In this document: positions 21,829-30,521 of the stretch, in pieces | Layout: the number at the start of each line of letters is the position of its first letter | Numbering within the stretch: position 1 is the first letter of the stretch | From: a virus | Strand: one strand, 5' to 3' | DNA length: 37,038 nt | Virus record (IMG/VR): IMGVR_UViG_3300027851_000073 | Location: 1 to 37,038 of that record | Notes under the pieces: model-generated | What the model was told of the DNA's origin: nothing | The model's database searches: none | The model's input: the letters and a program-made list of their open reading frames with translations, nothing else | Position numbers and translations under genes: made by a program

Positions 21829-22442
21829 CTAGCCCTTAGCCGCACGCTTCCGCGCGATATGCTGGTTGTGGAGATCGACCGAATGGACTTCCAACAGGTC
21901 GTACATCCCCTCGACGCCATAGATCGTGTCGAGCTCGTGCAGCGAAGCCAGCTTGCTCGATACGACGGCGCCGGTTACGCGGCAGACGTTGGGGTATTGA
22001 ATGAAGCGCCCACGCCCGCCACCAACTCCCGGAGGGACGTCGATATGGCGGCGGGAATGGAAAAACCCAGCATGAGTTGGAAGACCTCGGAGCGCAGGGT
22101 GAGCCGCGTCAGGACTTCCTCGATGTCATCCTCGATCAGCGGCCGGTAGACCTGCTTGGATGGATCGGGCTGGATTTCCACGCAGCCCATCATCTCATCC
22201 AGCAGAGGTTGCGCCGCGTCGAAGTCCATGCGCGAGAAGATCGACAGGCCGAAATGCGCGATCGCGGCCAGGCCAGCTTCTTGAATATTGTCCGGGATTT
22301 CCACCCCCGAAGCCAGCAGCGCCGCTAGCGACCGGGCCGCCCAACGCTCAGCGCGAGACGCCGGCATTTCCGTCAGCCGGAAGACCTTCCCCTGATCGCG
22401 ACCTGCCGCCGTGATCGTCACATGGATGACCTTTCGGGCCAT
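21829..22442 (-). CDS. Tail assembly chaperone fusion made by -1 frameshift (gpGT-like)
   Basis: The upstream frame (from ATG 22442) carries the heptamer G GGT TTT at 22062-22068 (minus strand). A -1 slip there continues into HSRRHIDVPPGVGGGRGRFI and, near the end, LHELDTIYGVEGMYDLLEVH, ending ARKRAAKG at TAG 21829-21831. The extension has no start codon of its own and sits just before the tape measure gene, as in lambda G/GT. The fusion would carry ~127 residues of the first protein plus ~77 of the second. It would bind the tape measure protein during tail assembly. Confidence 0.85.
21975..22442 (-). CDS. Tail assembly chaperone, short form (gpG-like)
   Basis: 155 aa. ATG 22442 overlaps the tail tube stop (TAATG). 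ARKVIHVTITAAGRDQGKVF and RLTEMPASRAERWAARSLAA open the protein; then IPDNIQEAGLAAIAHFGLSI, LLDEMMGCVEIQPDPSKQVY and PLIEDDIEEVLTRLTLRSEV are typical of the tail chaperone family. The last ~30 residues come from the unshifted frame, ending TPTSAA. Most ribosomes should make this form. Confidence 0.88.
   Translation of the reverse strand: MARKVIHVTITAAGRDQGKVFRLTEMPASRAERWAARSLAALLASGVEIPDNIQEAGLAAIAHFGLSIFSRMDFDAAQPLLDEMMGCVEIQPDPSKQVYRPLIEDDIEEVLTRLTLRSEVFQLMLGFSIPAAISTSLRELVAGVGASFNTPTSAA
22062..22068 (-). promoter_or_regulatory. Slippery heptamer GGGTTTT for programmed -1 frameshift
   Basis: Read on the minus strand, the 0 frame is CTG GGT TTT TCC; the heptamer G GGT TTT matches X XXY YYZ. 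After slipping one base back the codons are GGG TTT TTC CAT, entering the long open frame to 21829. Followed by a GC-rich stretch that could form a downstream stem. Confidence 0.85.
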
Positions 22443-22879
22443 TACAGCGGCGCCTCCGACACGTTCTGCCAAGTGATCGTGAAGGTGCGCGGCTGAAGGA
22501 TCTTCTTCACGCCAACCACCGGCGTGTAGCTCGTCAGCGCACCCTTGGTGAGGGTGTAGGACTTCCCAATGGCCGGAAGCGTGATGATGGCGTCCGCGAA
22601 GTAGAGCTCGCGGATCGTCTTCATCGCAGCGTTCCATGCGTCGAAGATGTCAGCCGAAACGCTATCGCCCTGAAGCGAGATCGTCTGCGGCACCATGACC
22701 GGGAGCCAGCCCGCCGACATGACGCCGTCGACGCCCATAACGACCTCGGCAGGCTGCACCTGTTCGGTCGAGAATGCATCGTCGGCGGCATAGCCCTGAA
22801 GCTGCTGCGGAGCGGGGAAGAGACTGCGCACGGACAGCATGAACACGCTGTTGGCAGCGGTGAGAGTCTTGTCGGCCAT
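22442..22879 (-). CDS. Tail tube protein
   Basis: 145 aa. DKTLTAANSVFMLSVRSLFP, LQGYAADDAFSTEQVQPAEV, VMGVDGVMSAGWLPVMVPQT, SLQGDSVSADIFDAWNAAMK and the closing LQPRTFTITWQNV are the pattern of DUF3277-like / contractile-phage tail tube proteins. Forms the hexameric inner tube inside the sheath. It follows the sheath gene, as in other myophages. Length is normal. Confidence 0.85.
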   Translation of the reverse strand: MADKTLTAANSVFMLSVRSLFPAPQQLQGYAADDAFSTEQVQPAEVVMGVDGVMSAGWLPVMVPQTISLQGDSVSADIFDAWNAAMKTIRELYFADAIITLPAIGKSYTLTKGALTSYTPVVGVKKILQPRTFTITWQNVSEAPL

Positions 22880-22891
22880 CTTCCGCGCTCC

Positions 22892-24385
22892 TTACTGCAC
22901 GAGGATCGAAGCAAGGTTCACGGTCTGGACGCTCTGGCCATCCATGTACCAGAGTGAGCACGGCGGCGAACCGCGAGCGGCCCTGACCTGGGCCGTCGCG
23001 TCCTTGACCTGAAGGTAGAAGCCGGTCGTGCTCAGCGTGTCCGCGATGTTCACCCCGGCGGCGCTGTTCACCTCTGCGGTCTGCGCCGCCGACAGGGTAA
23101 CGCCTGCACGGATGGCGCCGAAGTTCAGCGCCGCATTGATTGGGTCCATGCACCACGCCTTGATCAGCGTGTAGCCGTCTTGGTTGTACGGGACCGACTT
23201 CGCCTGCACGAGGCCCGACATGATCGCGAGCTGCAGCGCGTTGTTCAGCCAGATCTGGTTGACGTAGCTGTCCACCCAGGCGAAGGGGCCGGACACCAGC
23301 CCCGGATAGGTGAACACGAACTGATCGTTCGCCGTCGCATACGACCCATAGAAGTTGTAGCCGTTGGCGATCAAGTTGTTCGCCTCCGTGGCATTGGTCA
23401 CCGTGGCGGCAAGGCCGGTCTGCGAGCGGAACGCCAGCGTCGCGCGACCGTTGGTCGCCTCGAAATCGAGCGAAGCCACATAGCCGAGGACGAAGACCGA
23501 ATAGGACGCATCCGGCGCATAGATCGGCGCCGTGCCGGTGCTGTTGGTGTCCTTCAGGATGTAGCCGAGCGAGCCGGTGGCGGCGCTGGACTGCGTCGGC
23601 GTCACATCCGTGTCCCAGGGGACATAGAGGAAGCGGTTGCCAGTCCCATTCGTCCACGCAGCGAAGGCGAGCTTGTTCGTATTGCCCGACACATCCGGGT
23701 CAAACAGCGTGGTGAACGCCGCCCAGTTCGTGGCGCCCAGCACAAGGTCGGTCATGAACGCTGCCGGCGTCGCCGCAACGGTGCCCTGCGACATGACCGC
23801 GCCCGTAGCCGCAGTCAGCTTCAGGCCAGCCGCAAGCGTGCCGGTGATGGCGCTGATGGTGCTGCTGGCTCCCGTAGTGGAGGACGTGAACACGAAACCG
23901 CCCGAGACGCTGTCGTAGGTCACGGTAAAGCCGGGCGCCGTGAATGCCGCCAGGATCAGCGAGGCCGCGTTCGAGAACGACGAAGCGCCCGACAGGTTGA
24001 TCGAGGAACTGGTCTTGGACACGCCATCGACCGTGATCGTCAGCGTGCCAGCGGCCAGCGCCTTGACTTCATCCAGCGTGCCGGCGTTCGCGCCGCGCAC
24101 ATAAGCGGCGACGGACGCGGTCGGATACTGCGCGAACAGCACGTCGCCCGGCTTCTTCGTCGAGTTGTCGAAGCCGTTGAAGTAGATGGTCGCCATGGCC
24201 GCTTCGTCGGACGACGGCCCGAAATAGTCGGCCACGTCCGCTGCCGTCGCGAACTCGACCACGCTGCCGATCGGCGTGCGCGTGCTGGTGGTCAGGATCA
24301 GGCCATTGAGATCGAGAGCCGTGCCGCCCGCACTGATGACGGACGGCGTGACCGACACGATCGCGCTTGCCGGAATGCTCGCCAT
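22892..24385 (-). CDS. Tail sheath protein, DUF3383 family
   Basis: 497 aa. IPASAIVSVTPSVISAGGTA, PIGSVVEFATAADVADYFGP and AMATIYFNGFDNSTKKPGDV open the DUF3383 domain; the centre has LVLGATNWAAFTTLFDPDVS and RFLYVPWDTDVTPTQSSAAT; the C-terminal domain has NGYNFYGSYATANDQFVFTY, VNQIWLNNALQLAIMSGLVQ and GFYLQVKDATAQVRAARGSP. Contracts during infection and proves that this is a myovirus. A Thr/Ser/Ala-rich segment (about residues 110-195) is probably the surface-exposed insertion domain. Confidence 0.94.
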   Translation of the reverse strand: MASIPASAIVSVTPSVISAGGTALDLNGLILTTSTRTPIGSVVEFATAADVADYFGPSSDEAAMATIYFNGFDNSTKKPGDVLFAQYPTASVAAYVRGANAGTLDEVKALAAGTLTITVDGVSKTSSSINLSGASSFSNAASLILAAFTAPGFTVTYDSVSGGFVFTSSTTGASSTISAITGTLAAGLKLTAATGAVMSQGTVAATPAAFMTDLVLGATNWAAFTTLFDPDVSGNTNKLAFAAWTNGTGNRFLYVPWDTDVTPTQSSAATGSLGYILKDTNSTGTAPIYAPDASYSVFVLGYVASLDFEATNGRATLAFRSQTGLAATVTNATEANNLIANGYNFYGSYATANDQFVFTYPGLVSGPFAWVDSYVNQIWLNNALQLAIMSGLVQAKSVPYNQDGYTLIKAWCMDPINAALNFGAIRAGVTLSAAQTAEVNSAAGVNIADTLSTTGFYLQVKDATAQVRAARGSPPCSLWYMDGQSVQTVNLASILVQ

Positions 24386-24395
24386 GAGGGCGCTC

Positions 24396-25106
24396 CTAAT
24401 CGACGGGGTTCAGAGTGATTTCGACCTGATCCGCAAACCTCTGCGGCACGGTCACGATGGGATTCGCCTGCATGACGGCATCCACCGACCAGCGGTATTC
24501 AACCTGCGCCTCGCCATTGACGAACGGCACCTGGCGCGGCTCGCTGGCGTGCAGGGGCTGCAATTCAGGTTGCAGGGCGGTGAAGAAGTCGCAGGCATAC
24601 ATGTCGCGGAACAGGGTCGAGATGAACTGCGCGTTGTCGGCGCTGGACGGGCCGTGCACGTCGAGTTGCACCGTCACCATCGTTGCCTGCCGCGCGGCCA
24701 TGGTGCCGGCGAACAAGGCCCGCGACGAGACAGTCTGCGCTGGGGATACCGTGTAGGTTCCGACCCCGCCTGTGCCAGTCCCGAAGGCCGTCACGATGGT
24801 TCCTGCCGCCACGCCAGATCCATAGACCGGAGCGCCGATGCGGATGATCCCGAATTCGACCTCGGTCACCGTCAAGGTCGTGCCGGTGATGAAGCCCAGG
24901 AACGCCGTGTCGTTGTAGCTATCTTCGTTCGTCGCAAGCCGCCGCCGCATGAACGGCGTCATGACCACGAAGTTGGTTCCGATTGGCTCCGGGACGCGGT
25001 TGGTCTGCGCCTTGATCACGGCCGTCCCTGCCGGAAGAACGTCCAGCAGGAAGGCCCGCAGAACCGTCAGGATCTGCGTTTCGGTCAGGCTGAGCGCAGC
25101 GGCCAT
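24396..25106 (-). CDS. Tail terminator / neck protein (LIC_12616-like) with inserted module
   Basis: 236 aa. [40 protein letters not shown] and [13 protein letters not shown] open the terminator fold; [40 protein letters not shown] and [20 protein letters not shown] complete it. Residues 75-135 (24702-24884) are the inserted repeat module, replacing what would be a short loop. The start of the gene overlaps the end of the HNH gene by 22 nt. The protein caps the tail tube and joins it to the neck. Confidence 0.85.
   Translation of the reverse strand: MAAALSLTETQILTVLRAFLLDVLPAGTAVIKAQTNRVPEPIGTNFVVMTPFMRRRLATNEDSYNDTAFLGFITGTTLTVTEVEFGIIRIGAPVYGSGVAAGTIVTAFGTGTGGVGTYTVSPAQTVSSRALFAGTMAARQATMVTVQLDVHGPSSADNAQFISTLFRDMYACDFFTALQPELQPLHASEPRQVPFVNGEAQVEYRWSVDAVMQANPIVTVPQRFADQVEITLNPVD
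24702..24884 (-). repeat. Protein module copy 2 (in tail terminator)
   Basis: [60 protein letters not shown]: clear relative of the other three copies. Sits in what should be a loop of the terminator fold. Confidence 0.8.
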
Positions 25107-25708
25107 TGGTTATGCTTCGCCAAGTTTTCGGCCGCCGTGATGATGCGAAGATTCGCTTCACAGTGCAGCCCGCAGACAATCTTCGATTTCAACGGAACGA
25201 TGTGGTCAACGTGGTGCGGGATGCCGGTCTCTCGGGAGATGCGAGCCGCCTCCACGTAAATTGCCTTGATGCGTCCCTGGTCAGCCCAATGAGGCATAGC
25301 GCGCAACTTGGCCGCGTCTCGTGCCCTTGTCCGAGCGGCGCAGGCAGCCGAATTTTCTTTGCTCCACGCAGAGTGACGCTCGGCTACACGCTCACGATTG
25401 GCTGCGTGCCATTCTCTGGCGTTAGCGAGGCGCCGGGCTCTGTTTTGAGCGTGGTATATTGTTGAGTAAGCGGCCCGTTGAGCCTTGGTTTCCGCGCGCT
25501 GCTTTGCCTTTCTGGCTTTGATCTTGTCAGCGTTGGCTTCTCGATACGCCTTATTGACCGCAAGAGCAGTTTCTCTGTCAGACCAATAACGCTCCATACT
25601 TCGCGCCTTCGTGCGCTCGATAATTTTTGTTCTGTTTTTCTGGTAGTAAGCCGCTTGGTAAGCGGCGGCTTTTTCTTTTTTGGCGAAATCTGAAGCAGTA
25701 TCCGGCAT
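25085..25708 (-). CDS. HNH homing endonuclease
   Basis: 207 aa. The N-terminal ~140 residues are Lys/Arg/Ala-rich and helical, made of approximate repeats ([39 protein letters not shown]), a DNA-binding stalk found in many phage HNH nucleases. The HNH core is [20 protein letters not shown], then [18 protein letters not shown] (D168-H169, H182, N186, N195). It lies between neck genes and its last codons (WPLRSA) read through the start of the tail terminator gene. Its 5' part is clearly richer in A and T than neighbours, a sign of transfer. It probably cuts the same gene junction in related phages. Confidence 0.9.
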   Translation of the reverse strand: MPDTASDFAKKEKAAAYQAAYYQKNRTKIIERTKARSMERYWSDRETALAVNKAYREANADKIKARKAKQRAETKAQRAAYSTIYHAQNRARRLANAREWHAANRERVAERHSAWSKENSAACAARTRARDAAKLRAMPHWADQGRIKAIYVEAARISRETGIPHHVDHIVPLKSKIVCGLHCEANLRIITAAENLAKHNQWPLRSA

Positions 25709-25711
25709 CGG

Positions 25712-26080
25712 TTATCCCATCTGTCGAACGGCCACTACTTTACACCAATTCCCCCACTGCTCCAACGTCTGCTTCACCAACCACTGCTGGCCGTTGAATG
25801 CGATCAGATCGCCGCCCTTGCTGTCCGGCCGCACAACGCCGTTCCAGTCGCCGTAGAGATAGATCGCGCGAGCCTCGCCCTGGATGTTGAGTCCGTCGAT
25901 CTGTTGCAGATCCTTGTAGGTCAGCGCCTGCACCTGCATCGGACCCGTGACAGGCGCCGCATAGGTCGGAACCTGCGTGCCATCCGCGCTGGTCGTGTAG
26001 CCCGTGCTGGACAACAGCGTGCCCTGGATCATCGGGTTCACGGCCGCGACGATCGGGCCTGCGATCCCGTGGAGGTTCAT
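25712..26080 (-). CDS. Neck / head-tail connector protein
   Basis: 122 aa, ATG 26080 (overlaps the upstream stop). AGPIVAAVNPMIQGTLLSST, VPTYAAPVTGPMQVQALTYK, LQQIDGLNIQGEARAIYLYG and GGDLIAFNGQQWLVKQTLEQ, a beta-rich protein in the position of the head-tail joining or head closure factor. Homologues occur next to DUF4054 and gp10-like genes in this phage group; I assign the broad class only. Confidence 0.7.
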   Translation of the reverse strand: MNLHGIAGPIVAAVNPMIQGTLLSSTGYTTSADGTQVPTYAAPVTGPMQVQALTYKDLQQIDGLNIQGEARAIYLYGDWNGVVRPDSKGGDLIAFNGQQWLVKQTLEQWGNWCKVVAVRQMG

Positions 26081-26340
26081 CAGGGCGTCTGAAGCGCGGT
26101 GACGATGTTGGCGGCCGTGGAACTGCCCGTGAGCGCCGCGATAGCCGCCGTGGCCCCGGCCGACAGGATCGTGCTACCGGGCGCGACCACCTGCTGAAGC
26201 GCGGCCACGTCGGCAGCGGTGAGCACTGCAACGCCGGTTGCCGTAGCGTTGCTGGTGTCCACGGTGATGAGCAGCGATCCATCGGCCTGGATGCCAGTCA
26301 CCGTGACGTCGCCGTTGTTGGAAGACCAGAGAGTGGTCAT
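26080..26340 (-). CDS. Small hypothetical virion-region protein, 86 aa
   Basis: ATG 26340. WSSNNGDVTVTGIQADGSLL and ITVDTSNATATGVAVLTAAD, then a Thr/Ala/Val-rich C-terminal region. Probably a small beta-structured protein; it could be a decoration or neck component. No family recognised. Overlaps the next gene's start by one base. Confidence 0.65.
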   Translation of the reverse strand: MTTLWSSNNGDVTVTGIQADGSLLITVDTSNATATGVAVLTAADVAALQQVVAPGSTILSAGATAAIAALTGSSTAANIVTALQTP

Positions 26341-26351
26341 GGAGCGCGCTC

Positions 26352-26894
26352 CTAGGTTTTGACGTCGAAGTTGACGCTTGCGAGAAGATTGCCTGTCCAG
26401 ATCAACGGTTTTGCCTGTGTGGCCGTGACGCTTGGCGCCTTGCCAGCGGCAATGTCATGCCGGGCCTTCGCCACGTCAGAACCGGTAATTTCTTCTGGAT
26501 GATTGCCAAACCTCTGCCGCAAAAGCAGCGTAACGGGGCTCAGCGGCGGGTCGGTCAGATCCCTGATGGACTGCTGCAACTGGCCGGCGATCATGCCGCC
26601 CATTTCTCCGAGCGTCTTTTCGGCATCGAAGTTGTTGGCCTTGAGGCGGTCGCCGGTCTTCGGCCCCCAGGTGTCCTTTTCCTCCGCGATCATCGTCCGA
26701 AAAAACGGGCGTGGCGGGATACCCGCTTTTGGCGCCCCGAACTCCTGAATCGCAGCCACAGCCGGGGTAGGCAAACCGCCCTTCTGCCCGCTGCCTTCGA
26801 GAAACCCCACCCGAAGCATCGCGGACTTATCCGCCTGCTTCGAAAGGTGCCGCATGTAGGCTTCCAACTTCTTCCCGCCGGATAGCGCATTCAT
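26352..26894 (-). CDS. HK97 gp10-like neck / tail completion protein
   Basis: 180 aa; ATG 26894 overlaps the DUF4054 stop (ATGA); longer in-frame starts run through DUF4054. MLRVGFLEGSGQKGGLPTPA, VAAIQEFGAPKAGIPPRPFF and RTMIAEEKDTWGPKTGDRLK follow the gp10-like pattern (VGF... G....VA.iqEFG...iP.RPF.r). Helical middle (FDAEKTLGEMGGMIAGQLQQ), then the conserved PLSPVTLLLRQRFG and PLIWTGNLLASVNFDV. Works at the head-tail interface. Confidence 0.85.
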   Translation of the reverse strand: MNALSGGKKLEAYMRHLSKQADKSAMLRVGFLEGSGQKGGLPTPAVAAIQEFGAPKAGIPPRPFFRTMIAEEKDTWGPKTGDRLKANNFDAEKTLGEMGGMIAGQLQQSIRDLTDPPLSPVTLLLRQRFGNHPEEITGSDVAKARHDIAAGKAPSVTATQAKPLIWTGNLLASVNFDVKT

Positions 26895-27346
26895 CGCCGC
26901 ATCCACACGCCGGCATAGGGCCAGCCGAACGGAATAGGCGTCACCGGCCCCGGGACATACCGCATCGTCCGGTACTGCGCCGTCGCCTGCCAGTAGGCCG
27001 CGCCGTATGGGGTTTGCAGGAACCACGCCGAATTGGCCGTGCCGCCCGGCATGTCCGCATGCACCGATACACTGCCCTCGGTCGCACTGTCGATGCGGCC
27101 GACCAGAGGCGACGCGAGCTGCCCATCGGCACCCTTGCGATAAAGGGCCGCGATGTGCGCCGTCAGCATGTTCAGCAGCACAGCACGACGCGCCGTATCC
27201 TGCACGACGCTGCATGCGGTGTTGTCGAGGTAGATCGTGGCTTCGTTGAAGTAGGACTGCGCGACCGGCTCAGTGATGCCCGCGAACTCCGGATAGCGCG
27301 CCACCCATACCGCATAGTCGAAGGTGACGACGCCGGTTCCGGACAT
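26891..27346 (-). CDS. DUF4054 head-tail adaptor
   Basis: 151 aa. VTFDYAVWVARYPEFAGITE, VAQSYFNEATIYLDNTACSV, LLNMLTAHIAALYRKGADGQ and GRIDSATEGSVSVHADMPGG, the DUF4054 pattern of small helical adaptor proteins that sit under the portal. The aromatic/proline C-terminus (YVPGPVTPIPFGWPYAGVWM) is typical. Normal size. Confidence 0.9.
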   Translation of the reverse strand: MSGTGVVTFDYAVWVARYPEFAGITEPVAQSYFNEATIYLDNTACSVVQDTARRAVLLNMLTAHIAALYRKGADGQLASPLVGRIDSATEGSVSVHADMPGGTANSAWFLQTPYGAAYWQATAQYRTMRYVPGPVTPIPFGWPYAGVWMRR

Positions 27347-27348
27347 GG

Positions 27349-27771
27349 TCAGATCCTCGGGCGAGCTTCGCGTTCGATGCCCGGCGCCGGCTTGTCAGGA
27401 TCGAGTCCTTCCAGGCCGCTGCGGACAGAGCGCTTTTCCTTCGCCTCGCCGACGACCGCCCCGGCCTTCTCATGCGCAAAGATCAGATTGGCCTTGACGT
27501 ATGGAGCATTCTTGTTCTGGGCGAGCCACTTCTCCCAGAAATCCGCAGGCACGCCAGGGGTCAGCGCATAGCCGCCGACGATCTGCGGCGCGTCCTCAGG
27601 CAGAGGCACGCCGACAGGACGCGCGCAGCCATTGACCTTGATGCGGTTCGCCTCATCGAGCGGGCGCGCGACGACGCCGACCTTGGGGTCGATGCCATCG
27701 AACACGGCGGGGTCCACTAGATCGAGGTAGAGCCCGTGCGGGAGCTTGCAGGCGACGGTGACGGTGCTCAT
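27349..27771 (-). CDS. Conserved virion-cluster protein, 140 aa
   Basis: ATG 27771 (STVTVACKLPHGLYLDLVD) chosen over ATG 27789, which overlaps the capsid gene end. NGCARPVGVPLPEDAPQIVG and GVPADFWEKWLAQNKNAPYV, then a charged tail (GEAKEKRSVRSGLEGLDPDK). Such proteins sit between DUF2184 capsid and DUF4054 genes in related phages. Likely an accessory head or neck protein; function not known to me. Confidence 0.75.
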   Translation of the reverse strand: MSTVTVACKLPHGLYLDLVDPAVFDGIDPKVGVVARPLDEANRIKVNGCARPVGVPLPEDAPQIVGGYALTPGVPADFWEKWLAQNKNAPYVKANLIFAHEKAGAVVGEAKEKRSVRSGLEGLDPDKPAPGIEREARPRI

Positions 27772-27785
27772 GCCTCGGTCTCCGC

Positions 27786-28832
27786 TCATACGCCAAGCAT
27801 CTGCGAGATGCCGAAGGGCTGAAGGATGATCGCCCCCCAGGTGCCCTGCGACTTCTTCTGCTTGAAGCTGCTCATGTCGCGCACGATCGGATGCGACCGC
27901 ATCTTCTCGTTGAACGCCATGTAGCCGGTCTCCTGGCCCTCGACCTGATCGACGATCAGCTGAACCAGATTCCCCGCCGTGGTCGCGTATTCGACGGCGG
28001 TCTCCACGCGGATGTTGGGGAAGTTCTTCTTCAGCAGATCAGCGACGTTCACGTTGAAAGCATTGGTCGCCGTCAGCGCCACTTCGGACCCTGGCGACAT
28101 TGCCAGCGTCATGCGGCTGTCCATCTGCACAAGGCCATTGGACTGCGCCACGAGCTGATAGAATAGGCTCTGGATGTCGGCGAAAATCTCGTTCGCCGTC
28201 GCCGTCACCACGCCGGACGTGACCCACGGCCCATGCGCCTGCGAGTTGTACGCCTTCGGGCCAGGCTGGATCGGCGCCGAAAGGCCCGGATCATTGAGTA
28301 GGCCGTAGTTCTGAAGGCCGGCGACGCCGAAGAAATAGGTCTTGTTCTGGAACTTGTTCAGCACCAGCACGGACGATTCGTTGAGCTGCGCCGCCCAGTT
28401 GATGCGCGCAAGGCCCATGCGCTCGAGCTCGCGCTCGCCCCACTGCGTCACCGTCTGGTAGTAGTAGGACTGGCGCTGGGGCCAATTGACGTTGGCGCCG
28501 ACATGGCCGTTGTTGTTGAAGTCCCCATAGCTGGATACTTCGCCCGTGCGCTCGGAGACCGGGAACATGGCCGTATCGGTCAGCCAGTCGCCCTTGCGGA
28601 CCTCGCCCATGATCACGGCGGCCTTCATCGGGGCTACGAGGATCTTGATGATGTTCGGGTCCACCCACTGCGTCAGATACGCAGGGATGGCCGAGTTGGA
28701 CTGCGTCACCAGCGTGGGCTGGGCGTCCATGGCGAGAGCGAAGTTGTGCCGGAATTCGTCCGGGAGGTAGTCCTGCGCGCCCGAGAAATGGATGCCCCAT
28801 TCCTGCGCCAGGCTGTGGAAATCAGCGTGCAT
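27786..28832 (-). CDS. Major capsid protein, DUF2184 family
   Basis: 348 aa. SGAQDYLPDEFRHNFALAMD, PTLVTQSNSAIPAYLTQWVD and VEYATTAGNLVQLIVDQVEG are typical of the DUF2184 HK97-fold capsid proteins; also SYYYQTVTQWGERELERMGL and FGVAGLQNYGLLNDPGLSAP. Forms the head shell. Flanked by cement and neck genes, as expected. Size is normal. Confidence 0.94.
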   Translation of the reverse strand: MHADFHSLAQEWGIHFSGAQDYLPDEFRHNFALAMDAQPTLVTQSNSAIPAYLTQWVDPNIIKILVAPMKAAVIMGEVRKGDWLTDTAMFPVSERTGEVSSYGDFNNNGHVGANVNWPQRQSYYYQTVTQWGERELERMGLARINWAAQLNESSVLVLNKFQNKTYFFGVAGLQNYGLLNDPGLSAPIQPGPKAYNSQAHGPWVTSGVVTATANEIFADIQSLFYQLVAQSNGLVQMDSRMTLAMSPGSEVALTATNAFNVNVADLLKKNFPNIRVETAVEYATTAGNLVQLIVDQVEGQETGYMAFNEKMRSHPIVRDMSSFKQKKSQGTWGAIILQPFGISQMLGV

Positions 28833-28843
28833 TGATCTGCTCC

Positions 28844-29767
28844 TTACGCCTGGGGCGGGGTGGTGCGGCTGATTTTCACCAGCTCGCCGGCGAGGCCGGG
28901 CGAGGTGATGTACCAGCTGGTCTCGACGTCACCGGTCGCGGTGATCGCCGTGCTCGAAGCCGTCTGGCTCGCGGACACGTAGTAGGTGCCGGTGCCCCCG
29001 GTGCCCGTGCCGAAGCCGGTGATGAAGGTGCCGGCGGTGACGCCGGAGCCGGACAGCACGTTGCCTACAGCAAGGGAGCCAGAGCCGACCACCGTGACCG
29101 TCAGGACGCCGTAGGCCGCGGTGATGGTCGTCGAGGCGGCAGTCTGCGCGATGGACACCTGATAGGTGCCGGCGCCGCCCGTGGTGCCGGTGATCTGCGC
29201 GACGATCTTCGTGCCGGAGGACACGCCCGAGCCGGAGAGGGTCGCGCCCGGCACGAGCACGCCGGAGCCGACGGCCGTCACGGTCAGGACGTTGTCCGCG
29301 ATCGAGCCCGTCACGCTGGTCGAAGGCGCCGCGGCGATGGAGCCGGTGACGGAAGCGCTCTGCACCGGAGAGCCGGTAGCAGCGGCGCGAATGGCGCCGG
29401 TCGCATAGTTGGCGTACACCTTCTGCCCGATCTGTGCGGCATTCGCGCAGACGGCCCAGAAGTCGCCGCCAGCCATCAGGGTGACCGGGAACCCCTCGGG
29501 GACGAGCATGCCCGCCTCCTGCATGTAGGTCGTGATCAGGCCCTGCTGATTGCGGTGCACGAAGCCGGCCGGCTGGCCGGTGCCGCGGTTCACCGCATAG
29601 GTGCCGGACGGGTCCACCCAGGCGAAGCGCCCGACGGTGAGGCCGTCGGGACCGGCGACGAGCTGATTCGGCCCAGCGTCGAAGCTGAACCACGGATTGG
29701 CCGAAGCGAAGTCACCGGCGACAGCCGGCGCCTGGTTCGCGTAGACCTGGGTCTGGAAACCGGACAT
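28844..29767 (-). CDS. Structural cement / capsid decoration protein (Gp24-like) with two inserted modules
   Basis: 307 aa. Residues 1-135 match the Gp24-type cement protein: [80 protein letters not shown]. The usual C-terminal strand ([20 protein letters not shown]) appears at residues 281-300. Between them two copies of the ~60-residue module (158-218 and 220-279) are inserted in tandem. The modules would protrude from the capsid surface and might bind sugars or surfaces. The family is normally about half as long. Confidence 0.88.
   Translation of the reverse strand: MSGFQTQVYANQAPAVAGDFASANPWFSFDAGPNQLVAGPDGLTVGRFAWVDPSGTYAVNRGTGQPAGFVHRNQQGLITTYMQEAGMLVPEGFPVTLMAGGDFWAVCANAAQIGQKVYANYATGAIRAAATGSPVQSASVTGSIAAAPSTSVTGSIADNVLTVTAVGSGVLVPGATLSGSGVSSGTKIVAQITGTTGGAGTYQVSIAQTAASTTITAAYGVLTVTVVGSGSLAVGNVLSGSGVTAGTFITGFGTGTGGTGTYYVSASQTASSTAITATGDVETSWYITSPGLAGELVKISRTTPPQA
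28931..29110 (-). repeat. Protein module copy 3 (in cement protein)
   Basis: [59 protein letters not shown]. Tandem with the next copy. Confidence 0.8.
29114..29296 (-). repeat. Protein module copy 4 (in cement protein)
   Basis: [58 protein letters not shown]. Most diverged of the four (GTTGGAG instead of GTGTGGTG). Confidence 0.8.
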
Positions 29768-29780
29768 GAGCGTATCTCCC

Positions 29781-30521
29781 TCAGACGTGCCGGATGCGAT
29801 CGACGCCGGGGATGCGCTCGGCCAGGGCTTTCGCCGCAGCCGCGTCCATGGCGACAGTGGTCTTCGGCTTCACCGCGCCGGGAGCGGGCTGCGCGAGCAG
29901 CACAGGCTTGAGGGCGGACGGATGCAGTTCCTTGTGGTCCACGCCCATCTTGCCCAGCGCGAAGCGATAGACGGCCTCGGCGCTGTCCATCGCGACGGCG
30001 ATCTCCCCGACGTAGGGGCGCACCACGCGCTCGGCGTCGCGCAGGTCGTTCATGCGCTTCACCACGGCGGCTTCGGTCGCCTTGACCGCCTTCGCCACGC
30101 TGGACGCGATGGCCGCATCCATGGCTGCCTTCACGTCCGGCTTCATGGCCGGCCCGTCCTCTTCGTCCTCGCCCTTGGGCTTGTCCTCGGCGTCCTTGGC
30201 GGCTTCGCGCGCCAGGCGCGCGGCCTTCTCTTCCTCGGTCTCGTCCGGGTCTTCGTCGAGCGCCGGATCGTCGGCGATGGTGTCGAGCTTGTCGAGCAGC
30301 GTCACGACGTCGTCGACGCTCGCATCCTTCGCGAGCTTGCCGGCACAGGCGGCGTCGAGCGCCATCTTGATAGCGGGCTTCTGCGCTGCCCAATTGGCGG
30401 CATTGACCCCCTTGAGCAGGGCGTTGAGGTCGGGCAGCGCCGCGTCCTTCGCCATCTTCGGCGCCAGGTAGGCGGTGAGAGCGCCGGATGCGACCAGCGC
30501 GCGGCGGGAGTTCAGACGCAT
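29781..30521 (-). CDS. Nested in-frame scaffold protein candidate
   Basis: ATG 30521 ([13 protein letters not shown]) is preceded on the minus strand by CACGGAGACGATC, i.e. GGAG six bases upstream, a far better site than usual for an internal Met. In lambda and many other phages the scaffold (Nu3) is made from such an internal start in the protease gene. The product would be 246 aa and coincide with the helical scaffold domain. Confidence 0.55.
   Translation of the reverse strand: MRLNSRRALVASGALTAYLAPKMAKDAALPDLNALLKGVNAANWAAQKPAIKMALDAACAGKLAKDASVDDVVTLLDKLDTIADDPALDEDPDETEEEKAARLAREAAKDAEDKPKGEDEEDGPAMKPDVKAAMDAAIASSVAKAVKATEAAVVKRMNDLRDAERVVRPYVGEIAVAMDSAEAVYRFALGKMGVDHKELHPSALKPVLLAQPAPGAVKPKTTVAMDAAAAKALAERIPGVDRIRHV

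Noticed and set aside
23180-24418. 412-aa plus-strand open frame
   Set aside because: Antisense to the sheath protein gene; Arg-rich with no domain pattern.
28832-29911. 359-aa plus-strand open frame
   Set aside because: Antisense of the cement protein gene, whose repeat module creates a Gly/Arg/Ala-rich shadow.
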